From Peribacillus simplex (GTDB lineage Bacteria; Bacillota; Bacilli; Bacillales; DSM-1321): a stretch of 64,000 nucleotides of DNA. The stretch covers positions 1 through 64,000 of the forward strand of contig NZ_LNNH01000002.1 of the NCBI RefSeq assembly GCF_001542915.1. Direction: 5' to 3'. The notes under the pieces are model-generated. The model did not search any database, was not told the DNA's origin, and was given only the letters and a program-made list of their open reading frames with translations. The first letter of the stretch is position 1; each line of letters begins with the position of its first letter. A program made the position numbers and the translations under genes. Below, piece after piece: positions 26,894 to 35,382 of this stretch.

Positions 26894-26933
26894 AAATGAA
26901 TCAGAGAGTGCTGTATGGCTTTCTGATTCATTT
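26894..26933 (+). terminator. Terminator after 42-aa peptide gene
   Basis: AAATGAATCAGA pairs perfectly with TCTGATTCATTT over 12 bp and is followed by more T residues. Confidence 0.85.
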
Positions 26934-26953
26934 TTGTTTTGTTTCACGATAAT

Positions 26954-26974
26954 TGACAATGAGAATCGTTATCG
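26954..26974. promoter_or_regulatory. Fur box before hmoA
   Basis: The 19 bases from 26955 (GACAATGAGAATCGTTATC) match the classic Fur consensus at 15 positions. It lies about 45 bp before the HmoA-like gene. Confidence 0.65.
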
Positions 26975-27017
26975 ACTAAAATGAAACATATACGTATATC
27001 GATTGGAGTTGTTCATA

Positions 27018-27338
27018 GTGTTCGTTCAAATGAGAAAAACAGTGGTTAAAGAAGGTAATTCCGACCAAGTGGTAAAACGATTCGGTGCGGAAGGGGTCAT
27101 AGAAAAGCAGGAGGGGTTCATTGATTTAAGCGTATTGGTGAAAAAGGTAAGACGAGGCGATGAAGAGGTCATCATCATGATCAATTGGGAATCGGAAGAG
27201 CACTGGAAGCAGTGGGAAAAGAGTGAAGTCCATATCGCGGGCCACAAGGCCAATCTTGGAAAGCCTAAACCTGAATATATCGTCAGTTCAGAAGGGGCAT
27301 TATACGAAGTGAAAGCAGTTAAAAAGGCAGAGAAATGA
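27018..27338 (+). CDS. hmoA: Heme-degrading monooxygenase HmoA-like (ABM domain)
   Basis: A 106-aa antibiotic-biosynthesis-monooxygenase-fold protein. The motifs GVIEKQEGFIDLSVLVKK, INWESEEHWKQWEKSE and HIAGHKANLGKPKPEYI match Bacillus HmoA, which opens heme to release iron in the cytoplasm; the His in HIAGH is the candidate axial ligand. The start is taken as GTG at 27018, giving MFVQMRKT as in homologues, with TTGGAG nine bases upstream; TTG codons at 27003 and 27009 overlap that site. A Fur box upstream indicates iron repression, in line with the family. Confidence 0.85.
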   Translation: MFVQMRKTVVKEGNSDQVVKRFGAEGVIEKQEGFIDLSVLVKKVRRGDEEVIIMINWESEEHWKQWEKSEVHIAGHKANLGKPKPEYIVSSEGALYEVKAVKKAEK

Positions 27339-27469
27339 TTTCTTTACCTGCCCTTTTAATGTGAATGCCATCTAATTGGCCAAAGAACGGAATGTAAAAG
27401 TGTTTTTAAACTATTGGAAGCGGAATGGCCGCCTTTTACATACAATAGCACTACCTTCACTAAAATTCA

Positions 27470-27496
27470 GGCTCCCATTTATGGGTGCCCTTTTTT
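27470..27496 (+). terminator. Terminator after hmoA
   Basis: GGCTCCCA and TGGGTGCC pair with one mismatch around TTTA, followed by CTTTTTT. Confidence 0.75.
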
Positions 27497-27595
27497 GGTC
27501 ATTCAGATCAGACTTTAATGGAGATAATGAAACGAAAAATGAAGTTCATTAGCGGTATATGACTTCGCCTTGATGCTGGAAACCATGGTGGGTTC

Positions 27596-29005
27596 TTAGC
27601 ATGAAAAATATTTTTTGTATTTCTTTAATTTATAGCTGACTGTTGGCTGACTGATGCCCAAGTGATCTGCCAGTTCATAAGTGGTTTTACATTGCTTCAA
27701 TGCTTTAGCTAGCAGTTGGATTTCAATCTTTTCCAATGTCTTCTTTAAATCGAATTTCTCTTCCCATTTCTGATTCATTTCCAGCAATGAGGAATCTTCA
27801 GGCTGTTCGATTTGACCTGTGATGGATTGAGGCAAGTGTTCCGGAAAGATATTGGTTTCCTCAATGGTCAGGATCAGTCGTTCGATTAGATTTTCCAGTT
27901 CACGTATATTTCCGGGCCAATCGTAATGAGTCAGCACTTCATATGTCGATGGGTGTATTTTTTTGGATTTGTGGTATTTAGCATTGGTTTTCCGTAAGTA
28001 ATGCTGTATTAAAAGAGGGATATCCTCTTTACGTTCATGCAATGCCGGTATCTGGATGGGAATCACATTCAATCGATAAAACAAATCGAGCCTGAACCTG
28101 CCTTCACTTACCATCTTCTTTAAATCTTGATTTGTCGCGGCAACAAGACGGAAGTTAATATGATTTTCCTTTTTCCCTCCAAGACGCTTTAACTTTTTTT
28201 CCTGTAACACTTTCAGTAATTTAGCTTGCATGGCAAGCGGAAGTTCACCGATTTCATCCAAGAAAAGGGTTCCGCTGTCAGCTTGTTCAATCAGGCCCTG
28301 GCTCCCCTGCTTGCTTGCCCCTGTAAAAGCTCCCGGTTCATAGCCGAATATCTCCGATTCAAACAAACTAACAGGTATCGTGCTGCAATTGACTTCAATG
28401 AAAGGCTCTTGCTTACGGTCACTTTGCTCATGAATTGCACGGGCGAAAGTACTTTTCCCTACTCCTGAAGGTCCCAATAAGAGAATCGTGGCATCGGTCT
28501 TCGCAACATTATGAAGCGTTTTTACTATATGCTTCGTTTCGTTGCTCCTCGCGATCATATCATGGTGATCGAGTTCCTTTTCCCTTAAATCCTCGACTTC
28601 CGTCTGATAGCCTTTGACTTTACGTTGCAAGTGCTCAAATTGATCCTGCAATTGAAGGATCTCGGTTTGATCCTGACCATAGCTGATCACCCTTGCGAGG
28701 CTGCCTTCCTTATTGAATATAGGATAGCCTGTCGACATGACGACATGACCCGTTTTTGTTTGCTGCATGATCCGTTTCGCCTTCTTTTCCTTTAATACAA
28801 GCGCGTTGATGGAAGGTGTGAGCAGGCCCTCTTTTTCTAATTGATGAACGGAAGTTCCGATATAAGAGTCACTTTTCATGCCGTAAATCTCCCACAGCTT
28901 TGGGTTGGAATATAAAATGATTCCATCTTGATCGGTGATGAGGATATTATTATTCGAGGTTTCAATGATCTTTTGTAATTCTTCCTCCAGCATTTCGTCA
29001 TTCAT
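27596..29005 (-). CDS. Sigma-54 dependent activator (PAS, AAA+, TyrR-like HTH)
   Basis: A 469-aa enhancer-binding protein. Residues about 10-125 form a PAS domain (ILITDQDGIILYSNPKLWEIYG), followed by a coiled linker, then the AAA+ domain with Walker A GPSGVGKST, the sigma-54 contact motif GAFTGA and FLDEIGELP; the C-terminal HTH reads TTYELADHLGISQPTVSYKLKKY. AAAGGGAG stands nine bases before the ATG. It is divergent from a ureohydrolase operon that has a -24/-12 promoter and two palindromic sites, so it almost certainly drives that operon. The organisation parallels RocR, which controls arginine catabolism. Its signal, perhaps the guanidino substrate or a product, is unknown. Confidence 0.93.
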   Translation of the reverse strand: MNDEMLEEELQKIIETSNNNILITDQDGIILYSNPKLWEIYGMKSDSYIGTSVHQLEKEGLLTPSINALVLKEKKAKRIMQQTKTGHVVMSTGYPIFNKEGSLARVISYGQDQTEILQLQDQFEHLQRKVKGYQTEVEDLREKELDHHDMIARSNETKHIVKTLHNVAKTDATILLLGPSGVGKSTFARAIHEQSDRKQEPFIEVNCSTIPVSLFESEIFGYEPGAFTGASKQGSQGLIEQADSGTLFLDEIGELPLAMQAKLLKVLQEKKLKRLGGKKENHINFRLVAATNQDLKKMVSEGRFRLDLFYRLNVIPIQIPALHERKEDIPLLIQHYLRKTNAKYHKSKKIHPSTYEVLTHYDWPGNIRELENLIERLILTIEETNIFPEHLPQSITGQIEQPEDSSLLEMNQKWEEKFDLKKTLEKIEIQLLAKALKQCKTTYELADHLGISQPTVSYKLKKYKKYFSC

Positions 29006-29033
29006 GATATCGACTCCCTTTCGTATCCGAATC

Positions 29034-29117
29034 TTGATTAATTAAAATATAAATCAAAAAGTCTGAATAATCAAAACTTAAATCAAAAAAAGCGGTTTTG
29101 ATTAATCTTTTAATCAA
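29034..29117. promoter_or_regulatory. Upstream activating sites for the sigma-54 activator
   Basis: Two inverted repeats share the half-site TTGATT/AATCAA: a looser one at 29034-29057 and a perfect TTGATTAA-N4-TTAATCAA at 29098-29117. Additional single AATCAAA half-sites lie between. They sit 60-130 bp upstream of the -24 element, the right range for an enhancer-binding protein. Confidence 0.65.
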
Positions 29118-29165
29118 CAGATCTAAAAGGAAGTGTAAAAACGCCCATGAAAGGCTCCTGAAAAG

Positions 29166-29182
29166 TTGGCGCGAATCTTGCT
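29166..29182 (+). promoter_or_regulatory. Sigma-54 (-24/-12) promoter
   Basis: TTGGCGCGAATCTTGCT has the invariant GG and GC separated by exactly 10 bases, nearly the full SigL/RpoN consensus. It lies about 50 bp before the ureohydrolase start, and the divergent gene encodes a sigma-54 activator. Confidence 0.85.
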
Positions 29183-29232
29183 TAAGTAAAGGTAAGATGA
29201 AAAAAATAGCAGAAAACTTAGGAGGATGTTAC

Positions 29233-30231
29233 ATGATGAAATATCAACCGAAAGACTCTTTCCAATCACCCCGTTTTTGTGGAGTGCGTACGTTTATGCG
29301 GCTTCCATTCGTTGAGCAGGTGGATGAACATATGGACTTTGTCATTATGGGAATTCCATTTGATTCCGGCCAATCATTTAGGACGGGGGCGAGATTCGGG
29401 CCAGGAGCCATTCGTGATTTTTCCATTCTATTACGTCCGTATAATCCAGAACAGGCTATTAATATTTTTGATTATATATCAGGAATCGATTATGGGGACA
29501 TTCCCGTTGTTCCTGGCTATATATCTGAAACATATAAAAAAATAGAAGATGAGCTTACGCCAGTCATTGAAAAAGGAATCGTTCCGATATCGCTGGGAGG
29601 CGACCATTCCATTACGCTAGGGGAGCTGCGTGCAATCGTAAAAAAACATGGACCCGTTGCCTTGCTGCAATTCGATGCTCACTCCGATACGTGGGATAGT
29701 TATTTCGAACAAAAGTATAATCACGGAACCGTTTTTCGCCGCGCGATAGAAGAAGGTCTCATCGATGTATCCCGCTCCCTTCAAATTGGCATGAGGGGAG
29801 GTTTGTACGGTCCGGAGGATTTGCAGGATGCCCGGGACTTGGGCTTGGCCGTATATACAACAAACGATTATAAACGGAACGGCGTCGAAAAGATGCTGGA
29901 GATCATCCATGAGCGTGTAGCGGATGGTCCGGTCTTTTTATCATTCGATATTGATTTTTTAGATCCGGTATATGCACCTGGCACAGGGACGCCAGAGGTT
30001 TCAGGGGCAAGCATTGATGATGCATTGGCGTTTGTCAGGGGCTTGACGGATATAGAATTCGTAGGCTTCGATCTTGTCGAGGTTTTACCCTCGTACGATC
30101 ACGGACAAGTCACCGCAGCCGCAGCGGCCAACATTGTCTATGAATTCATCACGCTTATCGCACTCGCGAAAAAAGGAAAAAGAGATAAAATGGGGATGAT
30201 CCAAGATTTGGAGAAGCAGCTGAACAACTAA
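29233..30231 (+). CDS. Ureohydrolase-family enzyme (agmatinase/guanidinobutyrase-like)
   Basis: A 332-aa member of the arginase/agmatinase superfamily. The binuclear manganese ligands are all present: GGDHSIT, FDAHSDT and SFDIDFLDP. The N-terminal PRFCGVRTFMRLPF and GARFGPGAIRD segments are closer to agmatinase and guanidinobutyrase than to arginase. It hydrolyses a guanidino compound to urea and an amine in the cytoplasm; which one is not visible. GGAGG lies seven bases before the tandem ATGATG at 29233, and the frame open from 29098 includes the promoter and is rejected. It heads an operon with a sodium symporter and a class II aldolase-like protein, and is transcribed from a sigma-54 promoter. 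Confidence 0.9.
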   Translation: MMKYQPKDSFQSPRFCGVRTFMRLPFVEQVDEHMDFVIMGIPFDSGQSFRTGARFGPGAIRDFSILLRPYNPEQAINIFDYISGIDYGDIPVVPGYISETYKKIEDELTPVIEKGIVPISLGGDHSITLGELRAIVKKHGPVALLQFDAHSDTWDSYFEQKYNHGTVFRRAIEEGLIDVSRSLQIGMRGGLYGPEDLQDARDLGLAVYTTNDYKRNGVEKMLEIIHERVADGPVFLSFDIDFLDPVYAPGTGTPEVSGASIDDALAFVRGLTDIEFVGFDLVEVLPSYDHGQVTAAAAANIVYEFITLIALAKKGKRDKMGMIQDLEKQLNN

Positions 30232-30289
30232 TTAAAACGGGAAGAACCAAGCGATCTAAAACAAACCCACCCCAAAAGGAGATGTATAC

Positions 30290-31711
30290 ATGGATATTTT
30301 GGATATTTCAATCATGCTTCTATATTTTTCTGTTTTAATCATTGTAGGGGTAATCGGATCCAAACGAGCAAAAACCGCGGATGAATTCATTGTAGCAGGG
30401 CGTAATCTAGGTCATTTCATGTATTTATCCTGTTTAGCGGCTGTGATATTAGGAGGAGCTTCTACTTTAGGAACGGCAAAATTAGGATATCAGTTTGGGA
30501 TATCCGGCATTTGGCTGGTCGTGATGATCGGGCTCGGCATTATTGCCATCGGGCTGTTTTTAACGAATAAGATCTTTGATTTAAAAGTGCTGACAATCAG
30601 TGAAATGCTTGAGAAGCGTTACAATTCTCAAACACGCTTGCTCAGCGCCTTGGTCTCGGTCATCTATACCTTCATGCTGACCGTCACCCAAGTGATCGGG
30701 ATGGGGACGATATTACATGTTTTGGCGGGCTGGAATTTGACGGTTTCCATGATTGTCGGAGGCGGGATCGTTCTATTTTATACAATATTAGGCGGAATGT
30801 GGTCGGTAACCATGACGGATGTGATCCAATTCGTCATCATGACAATCGGTATCTTCCTTATCATGCTTCCGATGAGCATTTCCAAGGCAGGAGGGTGGGG
30901 CTCACTACAAGAGAATCTCCCGGCAGCACATTTTGAATTAGGAAACATCGGCGGCGCGACGATCTTTCAATATTTTTTATTATTTACGTTAGGGGTGGTC
31001 GTGGGACAAGATATTTGGCAGCGTCTTTTTACGGCTCGAACGAAGGCCATCTCCCGCAGCGGAACGGTCGGGGCTGGGATATACAGCATTTTTTATGCCA
31101 TTGCAATAAGTATCATTGGAATGTGCGCTTTTATTATCCTTCCTGATTTAGGAGACCCTCAAACTGCGTTTACAAGCATTGCGATGGAAACATTGCCTGC
31201 CGGGCTATTGGGAGTGGTCATTGCGAGTGTGGTTTCCGCCCTGATGTCCACGGCATCGGGAACATTGCTCGCTTCATCGACTTTGGTCGTCAATGACCTC
31301 ATAAAAAAATATATCGGTCCAGGAATGAGCGAACGTCAATTTTTAAAAACATCTCGAATCACCACGTTAACGATTGGTGTTATGGCCATCATCGTTTCTA
31401 TTTGGATTCAAGATATTTTAGTGGCATTGGATGTAGCCTACGCAATCTTATCGGGTGCCGTGTTCTTTCCGATCATTCTTGGCTTCTTTTGGAAGAGGGT
31501 CACGGCTAATGCTGCATTCTACTCCATTTTGGCCAGCATGATCGTCATCATCGTCGGATTGGTCATAACCGGGCCGTCCTCGACTGGACCGATCTTATAT
31601 GGACTTGCTGCCAGTTTGGTCGTCATCACTGCCCTTACGTTGCTCAGTCCCAAAAATGAAACCTTACCTAAAGGTGATATAAAGGGGAAAAACATAGATA
31701 TTGCCAATTGA
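30290..31711 (+). CDS. SSS-family sodium:solute symporter
   Basis: A 473-aa membrane protein with about 13 hydrophobic segments. It has the SSS markers ADEFIVAGRNLGHFMYL, ASTLGTAKLGYQFGISGIW, GQDIWQRLFTARTKAISR and the Na+-site region ASVVSALMSTASGTLLASSTLVVNDL. AAAAGGAG stands eight bases before the ATG. Placed between a ureohydrolase and an aldolase-like gene under one sigma-54 promoter, it probably imports the guanidino substrate; this is inference. The SSS family also covers proline, pantothenate and urea transporters, so substrate cannot be set by homology alone. Confidence 0.9.
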   Translation: MDILDISIMLLYFSVLIIVGVIGSKRAKTADEFIVAGRNLGHFMYLSCLAAVILGGASTLGTAKLGYQFGISGIWLVVMIGLGIIAIGLFLTNKIFDLKVLTISEMLEKRYNSQTRLLSALVSVIYTFMLTVTQVIGMGTILHVLAGWNLTVSMIVGGGIVLFYTILGGMWSVTMTDVIQFVIMTIGIFLIMLPMSISKAGGWGSLQENLPAAHFELGNIGGATIFQYFLLFTLGVVVGQDIWQRLFTARTKAISRSGTVGAGIYSIFYAIAISIIGMCAFIILPDLGDPQTAFTSIAMETLPAGLLGVVIASVVSALMSTASGTLLASSTLVVNDLIKKYIGPGMSERQFLKTSRITTLTIGVMAIIVSIWIQDILVALDVAYAILSGAVFFPIILGFFWKRVTANAAFYSILASMIVIIVGLVITGPSSTGPILYGLAASLVVITALTLLSPKNETLPKGDIKGKNIDIAN

Positions 31712-31747
31712 TGGACGGCCTTAAAAAAATGATGGGGAGGAAGGAAA

Positions 31748-32509
31748 ATGACAAAGACGATTACCCTGCAACCGGCTTCATTCAACACACTGGAGGAAGA
31801 GCGCCAACACCGGAAGGAACGGCTGGCAGCTTCCTTCCGCCTTTTTTCAAAATTTGGCTTCGATGAAGGGATAGCAGGACATATCACGGTACGCGATCCG
31901 AAATATACTGACCATTTTTGGGTCAATCCGTTTGGGATGCACTTTAGCCAAATTTCCGTTTCAGATCTTATCTTGGTGAATCACAAAGGGGATATTGTGG
32001 AGGGGGAACATACTGTGAATGGCGCAGCTTTCGCGATTCATTCGGAAATTCATAAAGCGAGGCCGGACGCGATTGCAGCGGCACATGCTCATTCCGTCTA
32101 TGGAAAGACTTGGTCATCACTAGGGAGATTGCTCGACCCGATCACCCAGGATTCCTGCCAATTTTATAGAGATCATGCGTTATTCGATGATTTTACCGGT
32201 GTAGTCTATGCAACTGAAGAAGGAAAACGGATCGCTCAGGCGCTAGGACAATATAAAGCGGTCATCCTTCGCAACCATGGGCTGTTAACGGTTGGTCAAT
32301 CTGTAGATTCAGCTGCTTGGTGGTTCATAACGATGGAGCGATCATGTCAAGCTCAAATCATGGCCGAAACGGCAGGAAAGCCCATTTTCATTGAAGAGGA
32401 GTACGCAAGATTGACAGCAGAACAAACGGGGACGGAATACGAGGGGTGGCTTAGTTTTCAGCCCCTTTGGGATAAAATCAGAAAAGAGCAGCCGGACTTA
32501 TTGGAATGA
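31748..32509 (+). CDS. Class II aldolase/adducin-family protein
   Basis: A 253-aa protein with the class II aldolase fold. Metal ligands are AHAHS (HxH) and the third histidine in RNHGLLTVG; the upstream IHSEIHKARPD contains the usual catalytic Glu. EGIAGHITVRDP and FWVNPFGMHFSQI match the adducin-type branch whose chemistry is mostly undefined. GGGAGGAAGG precedes the ATG, 36 bp after the symporter gene, so it shares the sigma-54 operon. An aldol or decarboxylation step on a ureohydrolase product has no obvious precedent, which makes the pairing unusual. Confidence 0.85.
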   Translation: MTKTITLQPASFNTLEEERQHRKERLAASFRLFSKFGFDEGIAGHITVRDPKYTDHFWVNPFGMHFSQISVSDLILVNHKGDIVEGEHTVNGAAFAIHSEIHKARPDAIAAAHAHSVYGKTWSSLGRLLDPITQDSCQFYRDHALFDDFTGVVYATEEGKRIAQALGQYKAVILRNHGLLTVGQSVDSAAWWFITMERSCQAQIMAETAGKPIFIEEEYARLTAEQTGTEYEGWLSFQPLWDKIRKEQPDLLE

Positions 32510-32800
32510 TCCAGTTGGGATGGATGATTAATAGATAATCAATGTCAAAAAGGATTCTGGGGAGGCTTTTCATGAGAAGAATGGCGCTCCTTCGCTTTTA
32601 AAGCTTACTCCATTAATCAACATGGAAGATACAAAACTATATCCATCTCATTTCGGTAAAACGCCTATCCCTTGTAATAACTTGGATAGGTGCAGTGTTT
32701 ATTAAAAAATTTATTTTGTTTAATCGCCGCCGCTTCATGTTTTTCTTGTATAGGACAATCTCCGATCAGGAAAAGCTTGATGTAAGGAGGCGATGTATGA

Positions 32801-32893
32801 ATGGGTACTTTCGAAGTTATTTCCCTGATGCTTAGCTTTGGCATGTTTGTAATTGCTATTCTTGATTTTAAAAATCATGACAAGAATCCTTGA
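32801..32893 (+). CDS. Putative holin-like toxin peptide (type I toxin family)
   Basis: A 30-aa peptide with one membrane helix: the pattern MGTFEVISLMLSFGMF then a hydrophobic stretch and a charged tail (DFKNHDKNP) matches the small holin-like toxins of Firmicutes. TAAGGAGG lies ten bases before the ATG. An in-frame stop directly precedes the ATG, so this start is fixed. Such peptides are usually silenced by an antisense RNA; a TTGACG sequence on the minus strand near 32894-32899 could be its -35 element, but this is weak. A hairpin terminator lies at 32964. Confidence 0.65.
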   Translation: MGTFEVISLMLSFGMFVIAILDFKNHDKNP

Positions 32894-32963
32894 CGTCAAT
32901 GAAAAACGTTCATGTAGGGCAGAAGGCTGTGCCGATATTTCCTTCATTCACTTACATGTAAAG

Positions 32964-32992
32964 AGGACACCAATATGAGGTGTTCTTTTTTT
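32964..32992 (+). terminator. Terminator after toxin-like peptide
   Basis: AGGACACC pairs with GGTGTTCT (one wobble) around a 7-nt loop, followed by seven T residues. Confidence 0.75.
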
Positions 32993-33026
32993 GTCGCCAT
33001 TCCAAGCGTTTCTCAAGCTTTCAGCT

Positions 33027-33060
33027 TTGACAAAACGGTGATATATCCGTATAGTCCTAT
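33027..33060 (+). promoter_or_regulatory. Promoter and possible operator of the TetR/LmrB-like operon
   Basis: TTGACA at 33027-33032 and TATAGT at 33050-33055 are 17 bp apart, a near-ideal sigma-A promoter. ATAGTCCTAT overlaps the -10 box and, with TATAGACCGG just after, resembles an autoregulatory TetR operator. Confidence 0.7.
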
Positions 33061-33097
33061 AGACCGGTTGATATAATTTTTTAGGAGTGATCCAGCT

Positions 33098-33670
33098 ATG
33101 GAAGGCAAAAGAAACTCAAAAGACATTCTTATTGAGGTTGCTTCACGACTTTTTCGAATACGCGGATATTATGGTGTTGGACTTAAAGACATCATAGAGG
33201 AAAGTGGGATTCCTAAAGGTTCTCTTTATCATTATTTCCCGAAAGGCAAGGAGCAATTGGCGATTGAAGCGGTCAATCATACAAAAGAAATCGTCATAGA
33301 TGAAATTGAACGTGGATTTGGGGAGTTTAAAGACCCGATTGAAGCGATCCAGGCTCATATCCTTCATTTATCCGGTCTTTTTGGCGAAACGGAAAATCTA
33401 TTGGGACTGCCGATCGGGACGATAGCGGCGGAAACATTTACGACAAGCGAGCCGATAAGAACAGCCTGCCAAGAGGCGATGGAGGATTGGCAAGCCATTT
33501 ATGTGCAGAAATTACTTGAGGCGAACTACAGTGAGAAACGATCAAAGGAATTGAGTATCGTCATTAATGCCTTAATTGAAGGGGGCATCCTTCTTTCTTT
33601 AACGGCGAAAAATGGGGAACCGCTAAAAGCGATAGCCGAACAAATCCCATTATTGTTGGTAACTAAATAA
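33098..33670 (+). CDS. TetR-family regulator, LmrA/YxaF-like
   Basis: A 190-aa repressor with an N-terminal HTH (YYGVGLKDIIEESGIPKGSLYHYFPKGKEQLA) and a helical ligand-binding domain with LLGLPIGTIAAETF, the pattern of LmrA/YxaF proteins. TTTAGGAG stands before the ATG. It is followed 58 bp later by a drug exporter resembling LmrB, the same arrangement as lmrAB of B. subtilis, where LmrA represses the operon. It likely responds to a hydrophobic drug. The promoter upstream has operator-like sequence over its -10 box. Confidence 0.88.
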   Translation: MEGKRNSKDILIEVASRLFRIRGYYGVGLKDIIEESGIPKGSLYHYFPKGKEQLAIEAVNHTKEIVIDEIERGFGEFKDPIEAIQAHILHLSGLFGETENLLGLPIGTIAAETFTTSEPIRTACQEAMEDWQAIYVQKLLEANYSEKRSKELSIVINALIEGGILLSLTAKNGEPLKAIAEQIPLLLVTK

Positions 33671-33728
33671 GTCATAAGAAAAATAATCAGCTTAGGTAAT
33701 ACTGTCAACAATCGGAGGAATTCATTTT

Positions 33729-35177
33729 ATGTCCACAAATGCAACACAGCAGCAGCGTCCCGCCATAAGGACGACCCCCATTTTAATTTCCTTTTTGATT
33801 GCAGGATTCATCGGGTTATTCAGTGAGACCGCCTTGAATATGGCGCTCGGGGACTTAATACAGGAATTCACCATCAGCCCTTCCACCGTGCAATGGCTGA
33901 CAACGGGTTACTTATTGACCTTGGGGATATTGGTTCCGGTTTCCGGGCTCTTGATTCAATGGTTCAGTACACGGCAGTTATTCATTGCAGCCATGGTGTT
34001 TTCCATCATCGGGACGCTCATTGCAGCGTTAGCACCTGGCTTCGGGATCCTGATGCTTGCACGTGTCATTCAAGCGATCGGGACCGGCCTTTTATTGCCG
34101 CTCATGTTCAATACCATTTTGGTGATATTCCCAATTCATAAACGGGGAGCAACGATGGGATTGATGGGGCTAGTGATCATGTTTGCACCAGCCATCGGTC
34201 CGACGGTTTCAGGCTTGATCATCGAAAATTTGAAATGGAACTATATATTTTGGGTATCTTTACCGTTTTTTGTGATAGCATTGCTCTTTGGTCTCAAGTA
34301 TATGCAAAACGTTTCCACCATCACCAAGCCGAAAATCGATGTTCCTTCGATAATCTTATCGACAATCGGTTTTGGGGGGATCGTTTATGGTTTTAGTATT
34401 GTAGGAGATCAAGGCTGGAGGGATGTTATCGTCCTTTCCTCGCTCATTGCAGGTCTTATAGCCTTAGTTTTGTTTGCCGTAAGACAGTTCAACATGGATA
34501 AACCGATGATCGACTTGCGCGTGTTTAAGTATCCCATGTTCACATTAGGGGTATTGACCGTTTTCATTACATTCATGATCATCATGTCTTCGATGATCCT
34601 TCTACCGCTATATCTGCAAACCGGGCTGGCGTTAGCCGCATTTGCCGCCGGGCTTGTACTTTTACCGGGCGGTGTGCTTAATGGTATCATGTCACCGATA
34701 ACAGGCCGGATTTTTGATAAATTCGGCCCAAGAGGCTTAGTGATTCCAGGCTTCATTATCATGATCGCCATGTTATGGGCCTTGACGAACGTAACGACTG
34801 AAACGTCCATCATCTGGGTAGTCGCCATGCATACCTTCCTCATGATTGGTGTTTCGATGGTCATGATGCCTGCCCAGACTAACGGGCTGAATCAACTGCC
34901 GAAAAATCTATATCCCGACGGCACGGCGCTCATGAATACGTTGCAGCAAGTATCGGGCGCCATTGGTACGACGGTTGCCATTACCATCATGTCAGCCTCC
35001 CAAAAAAACTATATCGCCAATGTGAAAGATCCATTGGATCCTTCAGCCATTAGCGGTTCTTTGACGGCAGGAGTTCAGGATGCCTTCATTTTCGGTCTTG
35101 CCCTTGCCATCGCCGGTTTGATACTTTCGTTCTTTATCAAAACGGCACGCGAAGAAGAAGAACAAGCACGAATCTAA
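33729..35177 (+). CDS. MFS multidrug exporter, LmrB-like (DHA2, 14 helices)
   Basis: A 482-aa drug:H+ antiporter with 14 hydrophobic segments. FIGLFSETALNMALGDLI, VQWLTTGYLLTLGILVPVSG (motif D1), RVIQAIGTGLLLPLMFNTI and LMGLVIMFAPAIGPTVSG (motif C) follow LmrB closely. LmrB exports lincomycin and related drugs; the substrate here is inferred. ATCGGAGGAATT precedes the ATG. Cotranscribed with the TetR gene and closed by a terminator. Confidence 0.9.
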   Translation: MSTNATQQQRPAIRTTPILISFLIAGFIGLFSETALNMALGDLIQEFTISPSTVQWLTTGYLLTLGILVPVSGLLIQWFSTRQLFIAAMVFSIIGTLIAALAPGFGILMLARVIQAIGTGLLLPLMFNTILVIFPIHKRGATMGLMGLVIMFAPAIGPTVSGLIIENLKWNYIFWVSLPFFVIALLFGLKYMQNVSTITKPKIDVPSIILSTIGFGGIVYGFSIVGDQGWRDVIVLSSLIAGLIALVLFAVRQFNMDKPMIDLRVFKYPMFTLGVLTVFITFMIIMSSMILLPLYLQTGLALAAFAAGLVLLPGGVLNGIMSPITGRIFDKFGPRGLVIPGFIIMIAMLWALTNVTTETSIIWVVAMHTFLMIGVSMVMMPAQTNGLNQLPKNLYPDGTALMNTLQQVSGAIGTTVAITIMSASQKNYIANVKDPLDPSAISGSLTAGVQDAFIFGLALAIAGLILSFFIKTAREEEEQARI

Positions 35178-35212
35178 GGATGTTTCATAGGAAAGCTAGG
35201 CAACTTGAAGGA

Positions 35213-35250
35213 GATGCTGTCTGTATGTTGCAGGCGGCATCTTTTTTTGT
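35213..35250 (+). terminator. Terminator after LmrB-like exporter
   Basis: GATGCTGTCTG pairs with CAGGCGGCATC (two wobble pairs) around a 7-nt loop, followed by seven or more T residues. Confidence 0.85.
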
Positions 35251-35382
35251 TATATGGCCTTAGCCATGGTAAATGAGCTGCCCTTTCTGCAATGCGGGTC
35301 TTCCGCGGAAACAAGGTCCAGGGGGAGATCCCTGATAAGTGAGCTCCCGCTTTATGGACTCAAAATAATCTGGGACTTTGAA

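Noticed and set aside
34409-34864. 151-codon minus-strand frame
   Set aside because: It is antisense to the LmrB-like exporter with Met/Ile/Thr-rich shadow composition.
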